From positions 13,151-77,150 of the forward strand of contig NMRB01002469.1 of NCBI GenBank assembly GCA_002633025.1: DNA of 64,000 bases, in the 5' to 3' direction. Source of the DNA: Notospermus geniculatus (taxonomy: Eukaryota > Nemertea > Pilidiophora > Heteronemertea > Lineidae). Positions 51,674-64,000 of this stretch are shown in pieces (the stretch's first letter is position 1; every line of letters starts with the position of its first letter). The notes beneath the pieces were generated by a model. It was not told the origin of the DNA, ran no database searches, and saw only the letters and a program-made list of their open reading frames with translations. The position numbers and the translations under genes were made by a program.

Positions 51674-52424
51674 GGGGAAGACACCACACAGAATCATTTT
51701 ATTTGCATATGATCCCTTGCTGATATCTTGGCCTTCCATGCCTGATGTTGTCGACAAAGCAATCGGGGTGGGGTGGGGGAGGGGGCCGAGGGGGTTTCTA
51801 TTGGGATAAGTCGGGCATTGTAAGGATATAACTGCTTTCATCAGCTGGGGATACATGGGGCCTTTCTGGAGAGAAAACGTGTTCCTCCATGATGTCTATT
51901 TCATACTGCCTTCAAATCAATAGATTTGATATTTTATTGTAAATAGGCCAAAGATTAGCATGCATGTTTTCTTTGGATGTGCATATGAAATCATGCAATA
52001 TTGAATTCTCTTTGATATGACTTCAATACATTCCATTGATCATGATCTGGGGCTATTCACAAACGTCCATATTAAACTTCGTGAGTTCAGTAGGGAAGGT
52101 TTCGAAGCCTAGTCAATACTTAGTTCACATTACATGTATATGATATAGATGGCAGCACTGTACTATCGTATTGCCCGGTGCTCAACTCTGACGCTAATAA
52201 CGGCCAGTCTGGCAAAAACTCATTGGAAACGAGGATTTGCCTGGTGCTTAATTGAATGTCGAACACTTTCAGAGTTGGCCACTCGCTTGTAATTCATTTT
52301 GATATTCCTACTTTATGTACCCAAGACTGTTTGACCACTATGATATCGATTTCGTAACTCACCAAGAATACTGTAGATGTTCTATGCTTTTGTACCGGTA
52401 CATGTACATTTTATAATAAACCAC

Positions 52425-52430
52425 TTTCAA
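52425..52430 (+). terminator. AATAAA poly(A) signal
   Basis: AATAAA within ACATTTTATAATAAACCACT, about 750 bp after the stop of the multi-tyrosine cassette. It is the best 3' end signal for that transcript. Confidence 0.5.
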
Positions 52431-52986
52431 CAAAGGATGCTTTCCACATTCAAGTAAATGGATATTTTTATACAGCGCCTCACTGTGTTGATTCTTTGAA
52501 CTATTTGATGTCAGTACAGATCCGAAGGTTCTTACTGATGCAGTTATGACCGCCTCACTGTGTTCATTCGTTGAACCATTTTTTGAGAGGCATGCACTTG
52601 AATAATTTGCTCAGCTTGATCACGATGGGCGTTATCTCGACCTGCGCCACTTCGTTGAAGTCTCAACCCACACAGCGATCGCCTCAATATTTATAGTGTC
52701 TGGAGATTGGTTTATGTTACAAATCCCCTGAATTGTGAAGACAAACATTGTCCAACTATGCCCTGAAGAGAACTTCAAATGGGACCATCTCAGAAGCTTC
52801 ATCATACTGTATTATTTATTGTACTTTGTACATGTATCTGTAGGCCTATGCAACGTGACAAAAGTTGAAAGCACTCACTACAAAGTCCACCCGCCAAAAC
52901 TTTCGTGTTAGGCCTACCATCAGTCGAAATCTGTTTTAGAACTTTGATCGTACACAACCAGTCAGTTGTGCCACTCAGAGAATAGT

Positions 52987-53127
52987 GCCAGATCAGGGCC
53001 GACCGAACAGATAGTCCAATAGTGCTACCGGCGCCTATCGGCAGTTAGTTATAACGCATTTTCCCATTAAACTAAACCGCCGATAGACACCGAAAGCACT
53101 ATTGCACTTTCTGTGCGGTCGGCCCAG
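52987..53127. mobile_element. Fold-back MITE (GGGCCGACCG termini)
   Basis: Inverted ends GGGCCGACCGAACAGATAGT and CTTTCTGTGCGGTCGGCCC, with the inner pair CAATAGTGCT/AGCACTATTG and CGCCTATCGGC/GCCGATAGACA. Confidence 0.75.
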
Positions 53128-54351
53128 ATCTTTTGTGCATCAGTTCATGGACTTTTAGCAGATTAGACCTGGGGCATCACTAGCCAGAGACCTCAACCAC
53201 TTTCAACATGGCAGGAAGATAAACGAATGTATCTCGACTTCAATGGATCAAGCAGACAGAGAACAGAGAAGACAGACTCTTGAGATGGCCCAGGTAAACT
53301 ATTCTACCAAACAAAACATGTCAAATCGGGTGCACGCCTAAAATCCAAACACAAAGAATAAAGCAGATACTCCATAATGGTAAATAGAAAAATAAACATG
53401 CTAAGATGAAAAAAGTAGAGGAATTATCAAATAGGCCTATTCAGGAATGAAGTGTGTATCATCAATTGACCCGAGATGATCATTACAGGAAATCGTCAGA
53501 CGGCTGATAAACTTAATATGAAATTGACACTTGTATGGCTTCCTACTGGTGTATGCGACATCAATTTCCTTGAAGGGTTGTACTGTATTAAGCCATGACA
53601 TATCATTTTACAACAGCTGATAATTTCATTCAGTTCTACGCCCCACATCAAAAACAACATGACTCAACTTGATATGACATTCAGCCAAGGTAACGAACAT
53701 CGCTGTTTGTTTATCCCAGTGTTTTATGGAAATATCGCAATCCCATTGTCCTGTATTTGAACAAAGTATGTCCATACGTTTATATTTCACCAATTGCAAT
53801 AATTTTGAATAGGATAGAGGGCATGGTATGCGAGGAAGAAGATGGTAGGCTGTGCTGTCCAAATTACACATCAGATCGCCTCGCAAAATCAACCACGGTG
53901 CCGCGTTACAGTCATATTCTTTGGCAATGCATTTTACTAATGCATTAGAGTACACACTGCAGTCAAATTTAAGCTCAGTGCAAATTTAAAGTCTTTCTTT
54001 CCCAGTGCTTCTATTAATGCATAACAGTACATCGTTGTCACTTGCAACTTCATTCTGCAACATCTAACAGATTCATAACACAGACTACCCCCCCCCCCCC
54101 AAAAGAAGTGTTGATAAAAATAGCAAATGTCAATTGAAAATCCCATTTACTTCAATGAAAAACTGCAGAGCAAATGCATCAGAAAATCTATCTGTCATGC
54201 CGATACATCAATATTTCCTCAATATCCGTTCCTCCTGATCATCCCCACAGAAGCCCCACACCATGTCCAGGCTGACCTATCCAAGCAAACATGAAAACAA
54301 TCGCTGAGAATAGCCAAACAATAGCCTAAGTACGAAGACAGGAGGCCGGAT

Positions 54352-54359
54352 TTAAATAG
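54352..54359 (+). promoter_or_regulatory. TATA-like box upstream of the kringle mucin
   Basis: TTTAAATA sits about 155 bp before the ATG at 54513, in GGATTTAAATAGTCTCCGC. The spacing allows a short leader. No other core element is clear. Confidence 0.25.
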
Positions 54360-54512
54360 TCTCCGCTTGGCAACGTACATGCATGGATTTCATCATGATT
54401 TGGGAATAAAGTTTTTGTTTCACATGTTTTGAAGGTTTGGCGGTTAAATTTATAAAACAATGACCAAGGCTGAGGATATCTTTATTATGTTGATGGGATC
54501 TTCAAGACCGGA

Positions 54513-57500
54513 ATGGATATAAAAGAATGGTGGTTTCTGTTGGTGATACTTGCTGTTACACTGACAGGTAAGTTCTTTGTTTTTGTCGTAATGAAACACT
54601 ATTTTCTGTGCTCTTTCATATAGATACATGTATATCAACCTGTCAGGTCAGATTTTTGGGGAACCTTTCCAGGGAACGCAAGTGGCAGCTTATTCAGCAC
54701 TGCTGCACCTGATCCTTCCTGACCAGTTGAGAGAACAAAGTGATGACTTGACTGGGAATTGAACCTGCACCCAATAGGTTACAAGTCAGACACCCTTGCT
54801 GCTGCTGCACCACTGTGTTCCCACAATGGTTTCACCATTTCAGGACCAGTCCAGAACAAGGACTGCTTAGAGACACCACAAGGTGTCAGATACACAGGGC
54901 GGATTGGAAAAACAGCTAATAACTTTGACTGCCTGCGCTGGGACACCATGACCAAGCAAGAAAAACAGCTGTACCCACTCATCAGCTTCCCAGATTGTTC
55001 CTACCAGAGTGCAGAGAATCACTGTCGGCAACCATTCTTTTACAACGAAACGGAAATGAAGATCTACAAGAATCCATCCCAAGCTGCTCCTTGGTGCTTT
55101 ACAACATATAATGGAACAAGGCAGAAATTTGCTGAAAAGTGCCAGATATTCTTTTGTGGTGAGTAAAGCATTACTTCCAGAATCAAATTCAATGACCTTA
55201 GCAGAGAAAAACTTCAATACCAAACATGCATCCTCCCACGGCAGGGCTTTGGCCACGCTCCTCTTCATACACTCCCACAGTGTATGAAAAGGACCCAGAC
55301 CAACGCCCTGTAGTGGGACGATGCCATACATGAGCCTGGAGCTGATCAAATAATCCCAACTAAGCACCTTCTCGGATGCAGGGCAACCTTGTCAGAAGAA
55401 AATATGATACCCTCATTGCTTCGTAGCAATGAAAGAAGGATAAGAAACAGTCCTCCAATCACCCCAATTTACTTACGGATTCCTCCTTCACAGATCTACC
55501 AGAAATGGAGACATGTTTTGACACCATCATAGACCCCAACCCACCAAAACCTCAGAAGAACTGTACCTGCTCAGTGCAATTCCGAGACCAGATCTTCATC
55601 GGATCGTACTACAAATATTTTCATGCAATATTCTCATATCAAGTGGATGAGGATTCTACGTGCAGTGAAATTGTACAAGTGGAATATGACTTCAAAGACA
55701 TCAAGCAGGATATTCTCTGCAATGGAAGTTCAGCAAGCAGTTATGTCATCACAACTCACTCCACACTCTTCAGAGATATTGGCAAGGTTGTTTTCAAGGG
55801 TAGACAACCAATGGGGTCTCGATACAACATCAAGTTCACAGGTAAGTCACTCAGGACCCTTGCAAGTAGGCCCAGTAGATGACAATATGACATCAACATC
55901 ATCCTAAAACCATCAGGGAGGGATGTAGGTTTTGTTGAATGACACCACAGCTTGCAATACATAACCACTCTAGTTCTCAACTCTGAACTCTTTCAATTCA
56001 GTCCTCGAAAACTGGCATGATTCCTAATCCAGTTTTAAGATTGCCATGTTTGTCTCCACTACCCTGCTTCGTTTCAGGGGACAAGGCATTTAATTTGACA
56101 ACATGTGGCACCCTGCACCCTTGGAAAGGCATGACACAACCATCAAAACCCATCAGGGTCAACCCACTTATGGTACTGAAGTCTGTGAGAGTCTGTCCAA
56201 CGAGTACAACAGTTTCACCTTCCCCAAGTGCATCACCATCAACACACATCACTGAACAGTCTTACACGGCAATCTCTATCACACATATAGCAACACACGA
56301 ACAAACTCTGTCCACCATCCAACTGACAACATCTCAAATGATATCAACTACAACAAGCACCACCTCTAACACCCTATCTTCCACTTCGATGACAATGCCT
56401 TCTCTTCAGAGCAAATCCACTGGTTCTCCAAGTCTATCTCCGAGTTTGATGCCACCACCTTCCACTGCAATTCACACACAAACAACTGTGCCTTTACAGA
56501 TCATATCTTCAACATCAGCATTCATATCTGTATTTGAATCCACAAAGTCAATCCATGCATCATTCAAAACAGTATTCACAGCGTCCACATCTTCTATGGC
56601 TGTTTCTCGTACACCACTAGCCACCTTTCCTCCCGCAGGGGGGACGGCAGCTTCTCTGAGTCTATCTCCCAAAACAGCAGCCACATCTCAAACAACCATA
56701 TCTTCTTCCCCATCAGCAACATCACAGCCACCAACATTAGCACCCATATCTTCTCCAACTCCAACAGTAGCACCCATATTTTCTCCAGCTTCAACAGTAG
56801 CACCCACATCTTCTCCTGCTCCAACAGTAGCACCCATATCTTCTCCAGCTCCAACAGTAGCACCCATATCTTCTCAGACCACATTCCTAACTCAAACAAG
56901 CCCATCTTCTTCAGCCGTATTTCCTACCATTACATCTTCTAGAAGTGCACCTCCATCAGTAACACATCCTCAAGTCTCATCCTCTACACCAGCACCCACG
57001 TCAGAAGCAGTGCCTCCTACAACCACAGTCAGCCTGTCTCAAACACTAACTCCCAGCCAAACCTCCATATCCTCTCAAGTTCCATATCCAACAATGGCTA
57101 CCACTTCCCAAGTCCTCTCTCCCACCCAAACAACAGCATCTTCGCCAAGCATACCCATATCTTCCACACCACCAATGTCTAAATCTGTAAGTTCTGTCCC
57201 AATAGCAACAGCCCGAACTGTGTTTACTATGGTAGCCACATTGTCAAAGAGCTTCTCCCCCACTCAAACAGCATCATCTTCTGAAGCACCAACAACTCTT
57301 CCAGTTCTATCCAGCAGTCCAAGTTCATCCTCTCTTAGGGCATCGCCAATAACTGCAGTCACCACTTCTGTAACTACATCATATCCTTTATCAGCAACAA
57401 CAGCAGTCACACTGTCTCAAAGCTTATTCCCCAGTCAATCAGATACATCCTCCCAACGACGACTTTCTACCACAACTCTTTTAGTTGTGTTGAGCAGTCC

Positions 57501-60500
57501 AACTTCATCCATTCCGAGGGCATCTTCTACGTTGGCATCCATCTCTTCTGAAACCATATTTCCTACTTCAACAGCCACATCTTATGGTATCCCTCCCACA
57601 ACAGAGGCAACAGCATCGCAAAGCATATCTTCTCTGCCTCCTCAAAGTCTAACTCCATCATCCACAACCTTGCCATATACTGCTTCAAAATCCTCATTTC
57701 AAACTTCACCAGTCACTCTAACAGCAGTTTTTTCACGAACTGTACTGTCCATGTCACCATCTTCAGACACCACACCACGTGCTCCAACAGCACCATATTC
57801 TAAACCTCAGCCTCCCACAATAGCCACTGCAACATCTCTCAGTACTGCCTTATCTCAAATGGCAACATCAGGAATCCTATCTCCGCCAACCACCAAGTCG
57901 ACAATGCGTTCTGAGCAATCTTCTCTCACAGAAGCATCTTCTCAAGTCCAACTTCCAACTGTAACAACTCTTTCGGTTACTGTACCTCCAGCTCTAACAG
58001 TCAGATCATCTACATCTCCATCACCAACTGCAATCTCCTCAAAACCTGCAGGCCTAACAACCTCTGTCGTCCCAAGCTCCAGGTTTGACACAATCACAGC
58101 TCACACTTCTACCACACCTCTGACCTCAACGTCAGTAAGTATAAGCCCAATTGTCCCGAGCTCAGTACCAGGCCTTACTTCTGGTGTAATCTCCAGTCTT
58201 TTGCCTTCTCAATCAGTTGGTACCACTGCCTCCATTTCAAGTTCATTCCTATCAAGTGCTCATACAATCATTTCGGTCAGTTCATCTGTACTTGGAGTAC
58301 CCACTACTTCAGTCACTAAACCATTGAGTGTAACATTCACTGGTTCAGTCACAGAACCAGTGAGTGGTACACCAGCATCTTCAACTCTTCCCCAGCAGAC
58401 TGGTTCGACAACTCTGCCTGGTCAGTCCATCCAATCCATGACCCCCACTGGCACTGCTTCCTCATTGGTAGCTGGGTCAACCATTTCAAAGTCTGCTGGA
58501 GTAACTCTCTCCATGGCTTCCACTTCAAAGTCAGTAGGAGTTGTACCATCTCAATTGACATCTTTAGGTGGTGAATTGTCATCTATTTCAACTTTTGGTA
58601 GAACAGCATCACTATGGTCTTCACCTCAAATAGACACAGCATCTCAAACCTTGTCAACATCTGATGGTGCATCAAAATCCATGCCACCAACCAGGGACAC
58701 CGTGAGCATACCTACAACGCTGACGGCAACACAAACAGTGTCACTTGTTAGTACCTTCCCAACCACAAGTGACTCTCTAATGATTCTGTCAACTTCTCCT
58801 CCTGCTCAAACATCAGGTGTACATGTATCTCCTAAGTTACTGACATCAGTGACCACTGGTACAGTTCCCCTGATATCAACATTGATACCTCAAACAATTT
58901 CAGTGTCACAAATTGTCAGTACCTCACCTTCCATTTCTGCACCTCTAACAAGTTCAACATCACAAACAGTGGGGTCACCATCTGCCACTGAAACATCTTC
59001 AATTGTGACCATATCTCAAACAGTTTTGACATCTCATCCTGTCAGCATATCACAAACATCTCAAACAATCGTAGCAACTTCCACACCTTTACCAGCTACC
59101 AGACCATCTGGAATGGTTGGGACAACGCCAACAACAGGAGCATCTCAGTTGATTTCAACATCTTCTGAAACACTCAAACTCCCTTCTACTGCGGTTAGTA
59201 GACTTCAAATGGTTTCATCTCCCACTACATCACCAGTGCTGCCTCCCACTACATCACCAGTGTTGTCTCGCACAACATCACCAGCAACATCTACTGCATC
59301 ACCAGTGTTGTCTCGCACTACACCACCGGTGTTGTCTCGCACTACATCATCGGTGTTGTCTCGCACTACACCACCGGTGTTGTCTCGCACTACATCACCG
59401 GTGTTGTCTCGCACTACATCGCCGGTGTTGTCTCGCACTACATCACCGGTGTTGTCTCCCACTACATCACCGGTGTTGTCTCCCACTACATCACCAGTGT
59501 CATCTCCCACTATATCAGCAGCATTGTCTCCCACTACATCACCAGTGTCATCTCCCACTACATCACCAGTGTTGGGTACAATGCCAGAGGGAAGTCAATC
59601 AACAACACTTCTGACACCTCTGAGTTTGAGCACAACTCCACGCCATGGTACCATTTCAGTGGGAGTGTCATCGCTCACAGCAAGCGGCCTTCAAACACTC
59701 ACAATATCGTCTGCATTGTATCCAACACCAACAACAAGATCATCACCCACACTTAGTGTGCCAATAACATCAATAATTCCTGGGGCAAGCACATTACTAA
59801 CTCTTGACAAACTGAGTCCGCAAACTACACTGGTAAGTCCCACAGTGAGCACCTCAGCATTTACTGTGGTTACCACACATATCATCACATCACTAGTAGT
59901 TAATGACTCTCAAACAGTGTCAGTGACTTCAAAGTGGAGCACATCATTACAGATTGGTACAGTCTCAACTACCAGTTCACATCAAGCAACTGAAACTTCT
60001 TCAACTCTAAGTTTATTACCACACACTACAAGATTTCCAACTGTCAGTTTGTCCTCAGCGGCAGCTGTCCCTCAAACAACACCAACACCCACTACAATTG
60101 GCACATCGTCGTCACCTGGTCCGTCCAGGGTGGTTGTAACATCGGCTTATGTGAGCACACCTCAAACAGCAGTGTCACCAATGGTGAGTGCATCACTAAC
60201 TGTTGGTCCATCTCAAGGTAGTGCACCTGGCACACTTTCCACATCTCCAGCTGAAGGGACACCAACCACCAAAACAGTGTATCAAACATCTTTATTATCT
60301 GGAACAATAGGTCCACCATCACCTACTGCTGCCGCTTCAACACTTGCAACATCTCCAACTGTTGGTTCATCTCAAACACTTTCTTCAACATCTCCAGTTA
60401 TAAGCACATCACTACCCACTGATGTACCGCTGACCGACAGCAAGACAAAAACAATCTTATCTCCAACAGCAGGCACTTCTCGAACATCCCAAACAGTTCA

Positions 60501-63500
60501 GCCAACACCAACAGGGCTGACATCACAAATTTCTTCAGTATCCTCTACCTTGACCACACCAGCATGGACTGGTCCACCGGCAACACCTGGTTCATCAACA
60601 AGGATGGTGGTACCTCTGACAGCTTCCACATCCACATTTACAGTGAGCTGGCCACAATCTGTCAGTGTCTCTTCAATGCTTGTCACATCTCAAACATCAC
60701 AACCAGTGAGCAGACCACAATCTGTAAGTGTCTCTTCAATGCTTGTCACATCTCAAACATCACAGCCAGTGAGCAGACCACAATCTGTAAGTGTCTCTTC
60801 AATGCTTGTCACATCTCAAACATCACAGCCAGTGAGCAGACCACAATCTGTAAGTGCCTCGTCAATGCTTGTCACATCCCAAACATCACACCCAGTCAGC
60901 AGACCACAATCTGTAAGCGTCTCTTCAATGCTTGTCACATCCCAAACATCACAGCCAGTGAGCAGACCACAATCTGTAAGCGTCTCTTCAATGCTTGTCA
61001 CATCCCAAACATCACAGCCAGTGAGCAGACCACAATCTGTCAGCACCTCTCCAAAGCCTGCCATATCACAAACGTCGCAATCCGTAAGCTTGCCGCAATC
61101 TGTAAGCATCTCATCCATGTTTGTGACATCTCAGCCACCATTCGTAAGCACCTCTCCAGTACTTGTCACATCTCAAAGAACGAGTAAACCTGAAACCATC
61201 ACACAAACTCCTGCTCTGAGTATACGACCAACCATTGGTAGAGCTGAAACAGTAACTCCACCTATAGTGAACATCACATCAGCTGTTTATTCATCTTCAA
61301 AGCTGAGCACACCTCAACCCCTGTCAATGTCCACAACACCTTCACCATCTCTTGGCACACACCAAACGGTGAGCACATCTCAGACTGTCATGACATCAGG
61401 TACACTAAAACTTTCACCATCTGTTAGCACGTACCGAACAGTGAGTCTATCTCAAACACTGACAACCATGAGTGCACTGACAACTTTTTCAGCACCTTCC
61501 CAGCTGAGTTCATCATTTCAAATTCGTACATCAACACATGTTCCTCCAACAATGTCTGTACCTCCATCAATGACTGCAAGAACTGGGAGTGTTTCTCAAG
61601 ATATTTCAACATCATTGGTTCCAGGTTCTACATCCACCAACATGACTTTGACAGTGGGTGCCACTCAGGCAATATCAAGATCTTTGAAAACAGTATCATC
61701 TCTCAGCACTTCCTTAGCTGGTTCACAAACAATATGGGTGAACAGCACTGTGAGCACAATTACAGGAGTCAGTTCACTGTACACCATTTTGTCATCAGCA
61801 GCTCTCACTACATCTGTAGGGAAAAATACACTAACACTGAGCACATCTAAAGCAACAGTTACACCACCGATTCGCTTTAGTAGTACCTTATCTGTCACTG
61901 AATCAGATTCCATTCTGACTGCTGGAGCCTCTCAAACAAAATTGACATCTTCACTACCAACAGCAATATCATCAGTTGTCACGTCACCTACAACAACATC
62001 TACACCAACTTCACCATTATCTGAAACAGTTCATCATACATCCACCAGTATTGGAAGGACATCAGTTGGAGAGACAAGTCTTAGATCACCTCCAACTAAA
62101 AGCTTGTTTCCAACAATCACACCATCTCCCTCAGCAAGTGTACCAACAACTGTCATCACAGCTACCCTTGGTGCACCCTCAACTGCTGATGCTTCCAAAG
62201 CAGTTTCAACTGTTCCAGTGGGTCGTACACTGACAACCAGTGATAGTAGCCCAGCAACAGCCAGTTTGTACAAAGTGGTTTCAACAGCTTTCACACTTCA
62301 CACACTGGTAACACCAACAACATCTCAATCAGCTTCAGCAACACCTACTGTGAGTCTTTCACTGAGTGTAGGATCTACAACAACAATAAGTACATTTGCA
62401 ACTGTAAGTGCACCCAAAACACTTCTCCAATCTACAGCCAGAACATTATCATTGGTTAGTTCATCTCAAATGGTGAGTACCCCTCAAACATTTGCTTCTC
62501 TCACTGTGAGTACATCAACAACAACTCAAACAGTATCACAGCCAAGCATTCTGAGCACATCTACAGTCGTTGTGTCATCATTGACAGTTGTTGCATCACC
62601 AGTACTTAGTGCACCTCAAACAACCTCAACTCCTCTCACTTGGACACAAACTACTTCTGACACAACCCAGCCAGTGAGTACAACAAGAGTTGGTACACTG
62701 ACTCAAACGCTGAGAACATCAGACACCCTTTCATCATCACTTGGACAGATTGCATCATCTACAGTCGGTCCACCTGATAAACTAACACAAACTTTGGCAC
62801 TTTCAACTCCAAGTGGACCAACTCCACTTTCTCCAACTGTGAGTCTGAGCAGCTTTACATCTCTCACTTCGGAACAAACTGGAAGTTCATCGCTTACACT
62901 AGTTGGTACGATCTTAAGCACTCCACAAACAATATCAATGTCCTCACCAACCAAAAGATCGCTGACAGATACCGTTTCTGCCATATTTCAAACAGACAGC
63001 AGGTCCCCAACAGTTTCTGGCCTAACTCAAACCAAGAGCACACCTCAACCGATCTCGGTTCCACCAACTCTGAATGGAACATCACCTACAGGCACACTTC
63101 CAACCCACAGTACTCTTCAAACAATACAAACACCAACGAGCACATTCCTAACAATTCGTACATCCCCAGAACTAAGTGTACCCACGGTTTCTTCTTCTCT
63201 CGTTCTCACTAGTACTGGCATAGAATCAGCCACAGTTATGTCCTCATCAGTACATGAGACAACACCATCACCAATCCTGACTGGAAGCCTGCCTTCAACA
63301 GTTGGGTTATCTCCTCTGATTTCAACATCAGCTTCTGGGAGTAGAGTAAGCACCTTGTCACTTTCAGTTACCCCACAAAGTATGGGCCTGCACACCTCCC
63401 TCTTGTCAACATCTCTGCTTTATACATCACTGACATTGACTTCATCACAACTCCTGACACAAGATTCAAGAGTATCACAAGTTACCAGAACATCCTTGAG

Positions 63501-64000
63501 CACATCTCAAACAATGTTGGCCTCACCAACACTCACTGCACCATCAACAATTCTGACATCTCTCATCACAACTACACCACCAGTGGTTTGGACATCTCAA
63601 GTGGCTAGTGGACAACAAACTGCAACATTACCTTTATCTACTATGTCAACTGTTGTCTCCAGAACAAATGGTTCTCTAGTGACCCCCGCTTCCAGTACAT
63701 CAACACTCACATCCCTATTAGCTGGATCTATCCCATCCATAAGCCAACCTCAAACCATTTCAAAATCCACCCTTGTAACAAGCACATCTCAGGCAGTTCA
63801 AACATTCCTTACTACACCAACTGCCAAGACGCTTTCTCAAACAGTGACATCATCAGGAGCTATTCCAACATCAACATCTGCGAGTGTATTGCCAACAATT
63901 TCAATTCCAACAGAATCTCAAACTGTCTCTGAGCCCATCAAATCTGTTCAATCAACAATTCAATCAACAGAAACATCAATTTCACAATCCATCTCACCAA
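54513..64000 (+). CDS. Kringle-containing giant mucin, 5' part
   Basis: Exons: 54513-54567, 54844-55158, 55494-55841, then 56078 to the window edge, still open. All junctions are phase 1. Residues 1-18 are a signal peptide (WWFLLVILAVTLT). About 26-123 is a kringle: DCLE, GVRYTG, CLRW, NHCRQP, APWCFTT and KCQIFFC give the six kringle cysteines plus one extra (Cys70). Exon 3 (124-239) has four or five cysteines and beta-rich character and ends YNIKFTG. It is perhaps CUB-like but I cannot name it; two more cysteines start exon 4. From about 280 on, more than 2,600 residues are Ser/Thr/Pro-rich and almost free of Cys, Trp and Lys, the pattern of a heavily O-glycosylated mucin. Three internal repeat blocks are listed separately. 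Membrane anchoring cannot be judged because the 3' end is outside. A kringle at the head of a mucin is unusual. Confidence 0.85.
54690..54820 (-). repeat. tRNA-derived SINE in mucin intron 1
   Basis: On the minus strand GTGGTGCAGCAGCAGCAAGG, GACTTGTAACCTATTGGGTG and the B box GCAGGTTCAATTCCC resemble a tRNA (U33-TGT-type anticodon loop). The stems are imperfect. It ends about 25 bp before the kringle exon acceptor. Confidence 0.5.
56720..56880 (+). repeat. 30-bp coding repeat in the mucin (APISSPAPTV)
   Basis: Four to five in-frame copies of a 10-codon unit reading APISSPAPTV with small changes (IF, TS, AS). It is Pro/Ser/Thr rich and suited to O-glycosylation. Copy number is likely to vary. 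Confidence 0.85.
59215..59580 (+). repeat. 24-bp coding minisatellite in the mucin (TTSPVLSR)
   Basis: About 14 in-frame copies of an eight-codon unit, TTSPVLSR/TTPPVLSR/TTSPVLSP. The DNA unit is TCTCGCACTACATCACCGGT plus GTTG. The high DNA identity points to recent expansion. Arginines in the unit are unusual within an otherwise uncharged mucin domain. Confidence 0.9.
60652..61110 (+). repeat. 63-bp coding repeat in the mucin (21 residues)
   Basis: About six or seven in-frame copies of a 21-codon unit with SVSVSSMLVTSQTSQPV then SRPQ. The last copies diverge (SVSTSPKPAISQ). The reverse strand of the array is also open for about 100 codons; that is a by-product of the repeat. Confidence 0.9.

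Larger units (their letters stand above)
51674..54512. other. Intergenic region between cassette and kringle mucin
   Basis: It starts with a 3' untranslated region of about 750 bp. A fold-back element lies at 52987-53127. The remainder is AT-rich with no recognised exon; the open frame on the minus strand at 53626-53955 has no domain. A short C-run is at 54089-54100. A TATA-like TTTAAATA lies at 54352-54359. Confidence 0.45.

Noticed and set aside
59205-59558. Minus-strand frame of 117 residues rich in GDVVGDNT repeats
   Set aside because: It is the antisense shadow of the 24-bp coding minisatellite in the plus-strand mucin.
60808-61118. Cys-rich secreted protein on the minus strand
   Set aside because: The regular Cys spacing follows the 63-bp repeat exactly and has no start context or splice support.
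60564-61187. Plus-strand frame with NACHISNITASEQTTICK repeats, and minus-strand DCGLLTGCDV repeats
   Set aside because: Both are out-of-frame readings of the 63-bp mucin repeat; the mucin frame is open across the whole 7.9 kb.

Overview
This is eukaryotic, intron-rich DNA from an animal, most likely an invertebrate deuterostome. A cephalochordate such as amphioxus is my best guess, but the species cannot be proved from sequence alone. The signs are vertebrate-like exon structures in AAR2, OCRL/INPP5B and PLD, many short dispersed repeats with TAGGCCTA, ACCGGT and TACATGTACATG words, tRNA-derived SINEs, a Helitron and many hairpin or TIR miniature elements. Two isolated N bases (12772 and 36897) and two tandem duplications with only a few percent divergence mark it as a draft assembly of a polymorphic genome. 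Nothing bacterial, viral or organellar was seen.

Layout. 1-3.1 kb: the 5' half of AAR2 (U5 snRNP assembly) on the minus strand, cut by the left edge of the window. 3.1-13.8 kb: gene-poor DNA packed with MITEs, minisatellites and a dispersed element bounded by TAGCTCACC/GGTGAGC. 13.8-34.7 kb: a complete minus-strand OCRL/INPP5B-type inositol polyphosphate 5-phosphatase. I traced it through 22 coding exons whose phases all agree and which total 944 codons plus stop. 35-40 kb: fold-back elements and no recognised gene. 40.0-45.4 kb: the C-terminal half of a PLD1/2-type phospholipase D on the minus strand. Its PX, PH and first HKD exons are absent, it has a tandemly duplicated chimeric exon, and it has a one-base frameshift.

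45.7-51.7 kb (plus strand): a single-pass membrane protein with a signal peptide, one mucin-like Ser/Thr-rich exon, a transmembrane exon (present twice) and a cytoplasmic tail with ISYGDL, FENPLF, FENPAY and YDIP motifs. About 2.5 kb downstream is a second transmembrane-plus-tail cassette with identical intron phases and a tail carrying about eight tyrosines in Yxx(V/M) contexts, followed by a proline-rich C-terminus. No ectodomain exons were found for it, so the two cassettes may be alternative 3' ends of one receptor gene. 54.5-64 kb: a secreted or membrane mucin with signal peptide, kringle domain, a Cys-containing domain and a Ser/Thr/Pro exon of more than 7.9 kb that is still open at the right edge.

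How the genes relate: OCRL removes, and PLD depends on, PI(4,5)P2 at membranes, so both belong to phosphoinositide and trafficking biology, but their adjacency may be chance. The most interesting part is the 45.7-64 kb mucin and receptor cluster, where phase-1 introns and tyrosine tails suggest a family of signalling cell-surface mucins.
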